Assembly (NCBI RefSeq): GCF_002443255.2
Contig: NW_019211456.1
Location: forward strand, 45,589,955-45,653,954
DNA length: 64,000 nt
Reading direction: 5' to 3'
From: Varroa destructor
Taxonomy: Eukaryota; Arthropoda; Arachnida; Mesostigmata; Varroidae
Position numbers and translations under genes: made by a program
Notes under the pieces: generated by a model
What the model saw: only the letters and a program-made list of their open reading frames with translations
Databases searched by the model: none
Told to the model about the DNA's origin: nothing
Shown: positions 43,901-55,900 of the stretch, in pieces
How positions within the stretch are numbered: the stretch's first letter is position 1
Layout of the letters: the number at the start of each line of letters is the position of its first letter

Positions 43901-46900
43901 CGTCTCAAAATATTAGCCTCGTTAAATTTGTTATATCACATCTCTATGAAATGGGAACGCAACGGAAAACGTGACTGGGAAAAGTACAGTAAGTAAAACG
44001 ATTTAGCAAGTACTAAAATTAAAAAGGGGGAAGCTATTGAATGTCCTGTCTTTAGAGAGCAGTGCATGTATGTGTGTGCTTAACTCTATACGTGCTTGTA
44101 TCTGGGTAAAGAAACCACATAATTGCAAAAATCTCCTATTCACCTCTTCTTGAAACTAATGCATCGAGAGTAGAGTTGGAACCATCTCTCTGCAAGTTTT
44201 GGTCTCTGCTCTCACGCTTCCTGCCTTCCCTCTGAAGAAAGACTGTCCCAATAGACGGACCTTTTTAAGTTGTGGGTGAAAAGATCCATTGAATTGAAGA
44301 AGCGTGCTGAGACTAGTAGAACGGAAGGCGTAGCGGGCGGTGCGAGAGCAATGGGACCAACAAACGCTGAGATTTTTATGAAAAAAATGCGTGAACAAGA
44401 GCACAAGCACTATCGTCCTACCTTGAACGACTTTTAGATGCCAATATGTCACATATATACGATAGAAAGTCAGTAGAAAAATGAATAAACGATGTATCTC
44501 CTTCTTCAATTTTGTTGTTCCCTCAATTTGTGCACTTCTTATTGGTAATGGGTAACCTACGAGTACCACTTGATGACTGGCCACTGATAAGACATCTCTT
44601 TTGTTGGAAGTAACACTGGTAAACAAAGCGGTTTAATTTAATTATGATAGATTTTTACTAATGGCCCGCTTAGGTTCTCGCTTTCCGTAGCAAGGCAATG
44701 AATGTTGCTATTTTTACGAAGAGCCTTTTAGCTTTTTGTGATCTTGCTCTGACTATTATACAGGCTACCTGATATAAGTAACCTTTACCTTAGTGTTCCT
44801 TTACTAATTCCACTTGGAACCGCTGCCTGTTTCGTGCGTCGAATACGGTTTGTGAACTTACATTATATATATATTTTGCATGCACTATTCAACGGGTATT
44901 TAACATTACACAACTAGATTACCTACACTTTGGCAAGATTGCGCAGAGGCCTATCAGGGGGTAATTGAAGCCACGAAAGCTGTTGCTGCCAATAAATAGC
45001 TGGTACTTCCGAGACCTGCTGTATTATTGTAAGGCGTCGCCGTAGTTAAAGGTTGTCGTGTGTGGACTGGCAGCAGGTACCATTAGGAACCTTTGTTATT
45101 TTGACCGATTGACATTGCTCCTGGACTCGAAAAGCACAATTAGGATCACGGAATTGGGGACGCAAAAAACACTCCACTCAACAAACGTACCTGCCCGCAC
45201 ATACGCTTCTAATAAGAAACACAAAGAGATAGTAAGAATGAAATTGCGCAATGTATTGGTCATCAGAGCTAGTACTTTGAGCTTTAATCACCATTATGCT
45301 ATTTTCTCGTATAGTATGTTTAACTCCTATGTCTTCTAACGTCTAGCTTTGATTTTGAATTCTTTTTGTTTTCTAGATGCGCGGCTGAATCGCATCATAG
45401 GCGGGGTGGCAGACAACTGTGTTCGGGCAGATGGACCTAAACGACCAAGTTCTTCGAGCAATTGCCCACCTGAGGAGCTGCTGCGCTCGCAGCGGCCGCT
45501 TTGTCGACCATCCTCAGCCCAGGCGCCAGCATCGAGTGTTGTAACGACGGCAAGATGTCGGTCCCTGACGTCGTTGGCGGGGTAGACCAAGCGAACAATA
45601 AGGCTAGTACTCACATGACGATGTTGCATTAGCCAACGAGTGTATTTACCGTGTTATTATTTCGTCTAATTAAGTACATGGTGCTTACGTAACACCTGTC
45701 CTTTATTAAATGAACACAAAGTAAGAAGGAGGTCTACCTGTGCTATCAAACGTACAGTTAACGATGTTGAAGGAAAAATCGATATATTCCATATATTATC
45801 TAGTAATAGCCAAAGTCAGCGAGATATATTAACCAAGATGCACATTAGGATAACAAACGGAAATACAACGCCTTTGAGTATACCAATATTCAATTTAATT
45901 TTTTCAAGGTCGTCTTTTATGTTAAAAAAAAAAAGTAGTACTATTGCATTTACAATATTTTAGAAGTTTACAAAATTGTTGCGCTTGTTGTAGTAACACG
46001 TTCATACACTTGCTAATAACCAGATTCATTCATGTTTCCAAATGTTCAAGTCTTACTAAAGTTAAAAATGATTTTTACTGAAATATACTAAATTTACCCT
46101 TTATATGTCATACACGGAATAAACAATGTTAACTAATAAAAAAAAATTATTTACAGTAGTTCTGTGTCTTTGTGATTGTATTCTGTCCATACATTAACGC
46201 TCAGTACTTCTAAACGCTTACGGTAGAACCTACGAAACTAAAAAAAAAAACAAATTGAGTGCATTGCAATAAGCAAAACATACAAAATATTTACCATATC
46301 TCTGAACTACGCTGTACTGAATTGTTCTTAGCTTACAAGTTCCTAGCAGTCGGAAGTTAAGCTGTATGTTCGGCGTATGTCCCCGAACACAAGTTATCTG
46401 ATTTAAATGTTAGTCTACATTTCTTTTTATTTACTTCAGTATCTTTTGTTAAAAAGTCTATTTATTAATTGGATTTCAGTTTCAAATGAAAAATATATTA
46501 CAAAATGAACCAACATTTCTCTGCTAGAGTACTTGTATGTGCGTCAGGGAAAGTTCCTCGGCCTGCAGCTGCACACTCGCCTTGCCTTAAAAAATATCAC
46601 GCAACTTTCATGTTCCCAGTGCCACAAATGTTTAGCGCGTTGACGTTAGTATAAAAGAAATTCTATTTTTGACATCCTGCTAGGTGTTTTATTCTTCATT
46701 AAGTAAGTAAGACAGGTTAGAATCAACTGAAGGCGCCGAGTAGTGCTAGAAAGAATCTTCGCCGAACACGGTTGGAAGGTAAGTGGGGTCGTTGACAGCA
46801 CGACGGGGTAAGCATAATATAAGGTACTTTGGTACCGCAGCAGGCAGCTGTTGTTGAAGGCTACCTGGCCTAGATATCGTTTGCACGAAGAACAAAAAGA

Positions 46901-49900
46901 GAACGATGCCGGTACCATGTCTAAAGCCGCGAATTCTTTGATTCAGCTTTGTGCAAGAAGAGGTCGGAGTGAGGGAGATCGAGAGCTCGAACGACGACTT
47001 GCGGCCTAAAAAAGCGTAAAACCAGAAGAATGGCCCCGTCACAGAACAAAAAGGAGCTGTGTACGGCCGATCCTGGACTCAAGGCCTTGAATGGAAGGGA
47101 ACGAACTTCTGTAAATCTAGGACAGGAGCAGCGACGGTTGCAGCAGCAGGTGAAAGTCGATGTCTCATACCCTGAAGCAAAATGGCCAACTCCGATGTGA
47201 GGGTCGCTCGTTTGGAGCTTTCAACCAAAAATGGCAGTTTCCCGCCATTCTACATACACTCAGTTCTTCCGTCCTTTTCTCGCTCACCGGCCCGACTTCA
47301 CAACCTGGACAATTGCCCTTTTCCTTCTCTGTTTTCTCTATCCCTCGCCTAACAGGGGCAGGCATCGTTCTTGTCCTATAGTTTACAACTGCACGACGAC
47401 CGCACCAACGAGGTGGCGGCTTTTCTGCGCACGCCTGGTCAAAGAATGGGACTCGTTGGGGAGACAGACGATAAAGAAGGAGCAAAAGGACAAAAAAAAT
47501 GGCCCGAAAGCTGGACGAATCCTGAATCATGAAGGTGAAACACAGTGGAAGCTTATGAGGGAGAAAGGACAGGGGACCACGAACGAGAGAATGCGCATCC
47601 GTCGTCGTCCACCACCAGTCACTGGGCCGGTCAGCCAGTCAACGAATCCCCATTTGACTGTGCTGCTAGGAAAAGCGAACCAAAAGAAAGGGCCGCTGCG
47701 TCGGTGCGATGCGATAAAGTGGTACGTTGTAGTAATTACCTCGCCGACTGTCTGGGCGACGGACTACTACCCAACGCAGCCGGACCCAGTCGGCGCACCA
47801 GTGCGAACAGACCACCGTTCGTAGACTAACCAACTAAACGTCGAACCGCTTATCCGTTCACCTTCGTTGAGTGAGACAGCAGCTGAAGGCGGCAGATTCG
47901 CCTTTTCCTCCTTCTGCGCCTATTCCTTCCGAGCGTTGATAAGTTCCGTCAGCGTGTGACGACGGAAAGCCATCCTGCAAGCTGCTTAGCCAGTCAGAAA
48001 CGACCGATACTCTGCCGCCCTGTGTGTAGTTGGCAGAAAGGAAGTCACTTACAACCAAACGGTAACCGGAGAGAAGTAGAGATTGGCTGGTTGAGGCTTG
48101 CCGAGCCCGATTGACTGGATCCTCGCAAAAGCCTGGCAGTGCAGTCCTCCGGGAGTGCAATAGGCCAAGGCAGCTGTATTGCCTTGTCACCTTGGCAACA
48201 CGCATTGGGAACGCTACCCTTGAATGCAGAAGGCCAGACCGATACCCGTTGGTCCCACACCAAATGAGACCCCAACAGAGTCCGCCTTACTGGGGTTGCC
48301 GATAAAGGCACGAAAAGTCGGCTACAGCAATGTTGCTTCACAAACCGAGAAAGAGGCAACCATTGAGCTAACTACGTACCATTGCTGCGGACAAAGAGGG
48401 ACGGGCGATATCCCTTTCATATAATCTCCAGCATATGCAGCAGTAGCAGCAACAACCCGGTCAAGCTTTCTTTTATCATTATTTCTTTTCCTTATCTCTT
48501 AGTCACCGTGAGTTTCAAAGGTTAAAGCCATCGTCGCTATGCTTTCATACGAACTCTTGGTGATTAGAATTGCATCAAAAGAGGGCGACGGTACACGATT
48601 GCTAGAAGGTTGCTGCTGTTAAATGCAGTTGTACACTGTGAGCTCACTAAATTCAGTTGACGTTAAGGGATTCATGTACATAACATGCAACTGGGTAAAA
48701 GCATTATCGAGTAACTTTATGGCAACAGTCCGTTTGTAACAATAATAAAATTAGTACCTGCTAATCTTAAAGTTAGCTCAGGTTTTTTTCCGAATTGACA
48801 GCCACATTCTCACAAATGAAAGAAACACGTTACGTGCTAGAACAGAACTATACAGAGACGGTAAAGTAATTGATACATCTCAAGCATTGTCCGCTTTTCA
48901 TTTGCAGGTCGAGCAAACTCCGGAAAAGGATGCGGGAGGCGATGCCGCCGGCAAGGAGGGCGTACCACAGACGCCATCGCACTTCCCACAACCGTCCAAC
49001 GCCACTCCGCCCCCCGGTAGGTTTCCAGCAACAAACAAACTGTAAGATCTAGGACCGTCTCGTTCAAGGAATACACACTGCCACTAACAGAACTTTTGCA
49101 GATACATCAGTTTTTATAGTAACATACGCATGGTCAGTCTATTTGTGCATACCTAGCCCACCACAGTTTGTTGATATTGCCTCTGGATCCAAGTGCTATG
49201 TATCGACAAAACATATATTTGCTTATAAAATCGTACAATACTAAGTTAGTGTTAATAAACACAGATGGGTGCATACATCTATACTCGAAAAACACTAGGA
49301 ATGGGATTTGTACGCCAGACGGTAACGGTTGTAATGAAGCCGATGACTGAATGCTGGGGCCATAACGTGGCTCATGCCGCAGCGATGACCGTGCTGGTCG
49401 CTGTGATTGTTAGAAGAAATACGTCTTCAGTTGCCAAAAGAAGGCTGCTACTGCTGCGAGCCGGCCGGCTCGCGTTTCCCTATGTTCATTATTTGTTTTA
49501 CCCTATTCCTCTGCCTGTTCGATGGCGGGAAAGGGCTCAGGTCTTCAGCACACCCATTCAATGCAGCCCGGTCTTACAAACCCAGCAGCTGCCGCTGAAC
49601 ATTCCTGCACGTGCTAAAGACTACGAGACAGTACAGTTTTCTGTGCAAATGTATGCACGTACGTGTGTATATGTATGTATGCGCATTGTGCTAGTAGCAT
49701 TAAAGGTAGCGATCGGAAAAGCTCTGTGGCGTTCATATATCAATTGGAAGCTTGCTGGGGAACGGCTCGTCTAAAAGTTTTGGGCAAGCATTCTTCGAAA
49801 CAATCTCTTTTTCAGTTTTTTTGATTCATTTACTTCTTACGAGGTGTGAATCTGTTTTGACCAAGACAACAATAAGACGAAATGGGCAGAGAGACAGGAA

Positions 49901-52900
49901 AAGAAAGAAAGATGGAAAAAGAAATAGCGCGTAAAAAATCGTGCATGCAAATAGTAAACGATCGATTTATTTCTCTAGTTCTCAACAGCATTCACCTCAC
50001 CGTACTGTATTTGGCCATACTTCAGAGCTACACGCGTCGTATCGTTTACTCTATGTACTACGGCAGACAGGTTAAATAAGTTTATGAAAAGCCTTAACGT
50101 TTAAAGTACTATGTTTAGAGGAACAGGTGGAGGAAATAGCTTGCAAGCGACATCTATTTTATGTTAGGAATATAGCAGTTGCACTGCGAAATACTAGAAA
50201 CGTAGTACAACAACGATCGAGGATACGAAATCGCACGGGACGAGTCAGCAGCTATTAAAATTGTTCTGTTACAATAACGTAGCTCTTCCGCTCCGTTCCT
50301 ATCAGTTTAGATCGTGACGTCCGCTGACGCATGTAGCCGATCTCGGTTAGGCCGTTCATTGGTCGGTAGGTTGATCCTATTTCAAAAATGCTCGTTGGTA
50401 TAGCTGTCTGTCGAATTTCTCTCTCTTTTTTTTTGTTATCATTGCATCTCAAAGTCCGATCTTCGAGGCTTTTAGAAGTTGTTGACTACTGCACCTCCGA
50501 GAGCCATTTGCGTGAGCCGTGGTCAGTGCAGCAACAGAACCAGTGCGTTTGCAACGTCAACAGAGGTAGTAAACTGCGCCGGCCGAAAGCTTCCCCGCTA
50601 GCTCCGCTTGCTAGTTTGCTTCCATCTGCTGTCTAGATATAACCAAGTAATACGGCCGGCCAATAAAATGACCATGAATATATTCAGCATTGTCTTCCTC
50701 ATTCTGAGCTTGCCTACAACCATTCTGTGACCTTCGTTCTGACGCCTCCAAATCGTAGAAAGGCTTCTTAACTTTATCAACATGCTTTTACCCGATTTAG
50801 CTGTTCTGTGTACCGATACGATCTGTTCGGTAACAAATATACATCGGCCTTTTGTCGGTGGTGGCGATGGAAGCGGTGCCGACAATAAAGTCCCCCGACC
50901 TTGCTTCCGTGAGAGTCGCCAGCAGCAGCAACAGGGCAATGGTGCCCCTATATAATACCAACAGCCCGTGCAGGCGAATAGAGCAGACTCTGTGACGATG
51001 ACTGCACGCCGGTAATACTTCGAACGCACACGCATTGTGGACTGTCATATTTAGTCACATTTTTTCTGCCAGTAGTACTATTGCTAAAACTAGACTCTCG
51101 TTCACCTTGTACAATTGTGCCGCAGATCGAGCCACAGATATGACGACGCATTGAGTGTAAGTGGTGAAATGAGTCTACAGATGCCTGCTTGAGTTAACGA
51201 AGCACGCCGAGCGCCGCTCGTTCTAAAGCGGACGAACAGAAACGGTCCTCAAAAGGAATGTGTTCTTTCTCCCGGACGTAAGAAACGGTACGGCGAAGCA
51301 AACAAGCGGTACGCAAGGATCTGAATGAAACTTTTAGAATAAGAAAGGATATCAGAAATCATATTTTGCTCCCCGTACACACCTAGGTAAGACCTTGCTG
51401 CTCTTGCCATAAACAGGACGGTCGACACATAAAGAACCGAGCGGTAAGAGACTCGTATTTTTTACGGCATACATAGATTTCCGTAACTCCATCAGTAGCG
51501 GCAGCAGCCCGTAATAGCAGCGATGGCGCCAGTAAATAACTGTCAGCAGCATTCGTCCACCGAAGTCCTAACAGTCGACCAGTTATTTAGCAAAAGACCA
51601 TGGTATAGTTGGTGGCGGATAGGTAAGCTGCGGAAGATTAGATGAATAGCCTCGCAGCATCTGCTGCCGTTGGTGACGACAGTCCAGCTGGACAAAGACG
51701 CCTGAAGCTATGTGGATGGCATAGGGAAACAACTCAGCATTGGAGACCAAGCGATGAGCAGTGAACGCCGGTGATGACACTAGTCTTCCATTTTCCTTTC
51801 GTGCTTCGCCTTCGCTAACTCAGGGTTTGATCATCGTCTGTTACTGCTTTCAGGTGGTGCTTTGCACTTTCTTTAACTTCGTGGTCTTTGGCAGACCTTC
51901 ATACGTGTTTTCCTCCTGGATCAACAGTCCCGATTAGTGGGTGTCCCCTGCAGCGAGGGATGGGGTCTAGGTGGCGTGCTTTCTACTATAAACAATATAT
52001 GCAGTTGCACTTTTCTCTCTCCCTAAAGAAGTTACTCCTTTACTGTGGGCCCGGCGAACAGCCTGCTGCTTCGTTCCTTTGCGTTCATTCGTTTGTTTTC
52101 TTCGAAGCGGACTTTTTTTTAGCAGGGCGACATTTGTAGAGTTTATTTCTTCAGGGCTGTATCTCTCTCTCTGTCTTCAGTCCCCGTCGGTTCTTCGTTA
52201 CCTACGCAAGCTGCTTTATACGGAGGGCTAAGAAGATAGGAAAAAGTACCCTTACCTACAAAACTTTCCTCTATAGGGGGGCAAGCAACAACTCTTCCGA
52301 ATGCTTTCTTCGGTGCTCCAACAGTTCCAGCTAAAGCCGTTGCAATACGGACACTTGTATACACATATATAGCACGGTATACGTTATGTGTCATTTGTGG
52401 TTATGCTAAAAGACCTGATCTACATATAATAAAGCAATGGATCCACTTATATTTACACGATGTATTTATTTACACAAGCGTCAAACACAGCCGTGTATAC
52501 TTATGGGCTTTGATTCCAATTTATTGATACAAACATCGCCGGTGCTTTCATTCTGTGTATCCTCCGCGTGTGTTCTTTCACTTCGTTTTTTTTTTGGTTG
52601 AATGTTCTTTGTTGGGTATTACAGGGATCCCGCCAAACGTGACGTACATTGAGCCACTAGCCAACCTCGATTTGACGGCCACGTTAGCGCGCCGGCGACG
52701 CGTCCACTATGCTGACCCTCCAGCAGCTTCTAGTCACTCACAATGTACGGCGGCCATCCGGGACGCACTTTCTGCTCCTAAACAGGACCTACCAAGCTCA
52801 GCTGCCAGCGACATTACACCCCTCACCTCAAGTCGGGATCACCGTGAACGGAGAGACTCTTCCGCCACAACCGTGGGCGTCGAACAGAATGGGGGAGACT

Positions 52901-55900
52901 GCAGCGGTCAAACCCCACAATCACCATATATCTCTGGTACGAATAAAAAGTTTTTGCGTGCACGCAAATTGTTAAGTATACACTATGGATGGGATATCAT
53001 CCATATACACACAGACCGTGAAAGGCGCTTTAGCGATACTAGACTGGTGCGATATATTCTTTTTAGTAGATAGTTATCCATAAACGAAACCTATGAGTAT
53101 GGAAGCTATTTGTTTATCACAAAAGACGTCTGGATTTGTTCCCATGATCCTATTAGTCAAATCAAAATATGATTCTTTTACTGGCTTATATTCCATTACA
53201 AAGGCTGGACTTCGAGTAGGAATACTTGCTGAAGAAAATAAAGGCAAGATGAAGGCCTAAGGTGTAATGTTTTTCAAGGCTTAAATATGGCTAGCAGTCC
53301 TCTTACAACTAAACGTATTGTACTGACCTGTATGGGCCGTATAGCGAACGTTGAGATTTGTTCAGCACATAAGGAGGAAGCTACCGCAAAGGCCTAGTAG
53401 AACCAGTCGGAGGCAGATATCCTTCGTTCCAGCGTTTTGGAGCCTTAGCGAGCTTCCGGTCTAGCCAGTGGCGATCTTTCCCCGTTGTTGTTCCCAATGG
53501 CCTCGCATGCCGGCCTTTTGTTAGGTTGGGACAATTGCAGCATGCAAAAGGCAATATGCTCAGGGAACAACAGTCACATTCTGTACTTTTTTTCTGCAAT
53601 GCCCTAAATATCCCGAACAATAGTCTATGTCCGATATCCCAACGATTGATATGCTGGCACGGATCATGCACACGACCACATAAAGATGAGTCTGTACACG
53701 ATTTTTCTTTTGACACGAACAAGCTATGTGACGGAGGCCAATCCCCGTTGAATGACGAAACAGTGGCCGGCTTTATCTAACTAGAATGCGAATCCCAACT
53801 GAATTAGAAAGCGTAGCTTCAATAGAAAATTTTGCTTAGTTTGCTTCTGCAAGCCTATTCTGTACCTGAAAAGAAAGCTGTACGCAAAAGCATCGCTCAT
53901 ATTTCTTCTAACTAAGACATATGTAAAGCATCTATGTCTTGAACTTGAAATACACGAATCCGTTGTACTAGATTCTCTTATACTAACAGCATTATTATAC
54001 TAATTATACTAACCGCAGTGTGGTCGGGCCAATATTGAGTAACATAGTATTTTTCAGTAACTCTTCTATTCACCAATCGATAAACCTATATGTATATCAT
54101 TTTCTTTTTGGCTAAATTATATCATCATAATACAAGGTATATGATCTGAAGGACTAACTTAACGTTAAAGGCACCTCTCCATGCTATGATGTCTGCTACT
54201 TACAAAGTTCCCTTCAAAGCTTCGTTCTATCTCTAGTGATAATCTATAACGATAATCTACATAACCTTGGTTCAGAGATCCCTTTTCGCTTGCTGATGCA
54301 CCGCGCACGCAGGATCTATTTTGTGAAGTTCGATGATCGGGGGTGGGCGAGCTTTGCTTCAACGATCGTTCATCGTATTTTATCGTAGCGTGTCCTGGTC
54401 GACACTTTTGCTGAAGACAGGCAGAATATTAATGGGTCGATCCTTCGTTTTCTTCCCACTTTTATCATCTTTCTCGGCGATCTCGTTCCTTTGTCCTGCT
54501 TGGTCCTACATCATGGCCAAATGGGGTACTTTGCCATGCCGTCGCCTTCTTCCTTCCGTTCGTCCATACCAACCAACGATTTAACAAACCGATATCGTTG
54601 TCGCGGCGGTGCTGGTACCGGTGGATATGTTGCAGCGTCTGTGGTGGACATCGCGTCGCACTTTGCCGCCCAGAGCGGCTCCGGGGGTCGGCCACCGATC
54701 AACGCATCGTTGCCCTCGATCCCCAATTACTTCCCACCGCCCCAGGTGCCCCAAATGCCTCAAATCCCGCAAGCGCCGCCGCAGGTGGGTCCGTTGTCCA
54801 CTCAGGTTGGTAGCCAGATGGGTATCGCTAGCGGAAACAGCATGCCGCCACCCGCATCACAGCAGCAGCAGAATGCAGCTTCAAGCCACGACTTGCTCAA
54901 CCAGGATCCCAATCAGAGTGCGGCCACTCATTTCCAGGTACGTGTTTAGCTTCCTAGTCATAACATCTACGCAGCGATTCTTTTCATTCCTTCACACAGT
55001 TCAGTAGGGGCAGTAGTTGCGATAATATAAGTAAAAGTAGTAATCCATTCCATAGGTAGCCTTAAAGTTGTACAGCTGTTATGCTACTGTACTATATATT
55101 TGGCTGCGCTTCTACGCTCCACGTGGCTGTACCCTGCTTCCCGCCTATCAGCTGTGCGGCCCTTGCTTCTTTATGTTGCTCTATGCGCCCCTGCTGCTCT
55201 GCGGGTGTAAACTGGCTACGAGCGTAAAGAGTCCTGTATGCAGCAAACGGCGCAAATAGCATAGGTAAGGATGTATGTTGATGCTCTCAATAATAGACCA
55301 GGGGGCATTGGCCGGGGTCTGCCGCCCCGCCCACTCGCCTTTCTCTGGTGGACCTCAATTTGTATGGACACAAAGTATGATGACCAGAACTCGTAGCAAG
55401 GGCTAATCCACCTCTGAATGAACGAGCAGGCGAGCGAGCGAGGAATTCCATGTCTGCCGGCCAGTCAGCCGGGATGCTTCGTACTAAAAGAACGGGCGAC
55501 CTGATGGGCTCGATGAACGTTTATTGAGGACCCTTTCCCGGAATGAAAGAACAAATAGGAGAGCGAAAAAAAATAGAACGAAAAACAACTGTCAGCTCTG
55601 GGGGGCGCCAGTCTTTATACCATATATATTTGACCGGGACGGTGGCGGCGGTAGTTCAGCCAAAGTTTACCGTTTCACTCGCAGCTAACACTCCCGACGG
55701 TTCCGATGTGTGGAGACGTATTACCCGACAATGCAAGGTTTGTTCGGGGGCAGCGATCGAAACTAAGGATGTGTTTGTTTCCAGGGTAAAAGGAACAAAA
55801 ACGATCCCATGCCTACAAACGTGCCCACCCTGCTGCTACTACAGAATAACGGATGTATACGGTGGGTGGGAGGGATGCGGGGGGGGGGGGGTGGATGCCG

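Larger units (their letters stand above)
13913..45376 (+). other. Intron 1 in the gene model, or intergenic DNA if exon 1 is not part of the gene
   Basis: About 31.5 kb between a strong GTAAGT donor and a good TTTTCTAG acceptor. It alternates AT-rich stretches with GC-richer, repeat-rich blocks (about 18.2-20.5, 29.3-37.1, 39.2-41.4 and 42.4-43.8 kb). It contains a minus-strand LINE remnant, a possible gag remnant and a small ORF at 38.4 kb. The remaining open frames are short and overlap on both strands, and I recognise no domain in them. Confidence 0.4.

Noticed and set aside
44156..44626. 156-codon minus-strand ORF
   Set aside because: A second minus-strand frame is open inside it. The hydrophobic, His/Phe-rich composition is typical of translated pyrimidine-rich DNA. 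No motif supports a transposon or host gene.
45541..45581. Longer exon 2 using the GT at 45582
   Set aside because: It would leave phase 2, forcing exon 3 into a frame whose join to exon 4 meets a stop within a few codons.
47231..47824. 197-codon plus-strand ORF
   Set aside because: Other frames on both strands are open over the same GC-richer stretch and no domain or splice context is visible. Low stop density explains it.
49265..49774. 169-codon plus-strand ORF in intron 3
   Set aside because: Another frame overlaps it, its composition resembles random translation and no domain is seen.
52709..52975. Second open frame over exon 4 starting MLTLQQLL
   Set aside because: Stops lie just upstream in this frame and it cannot be reached in phase from exon 3.
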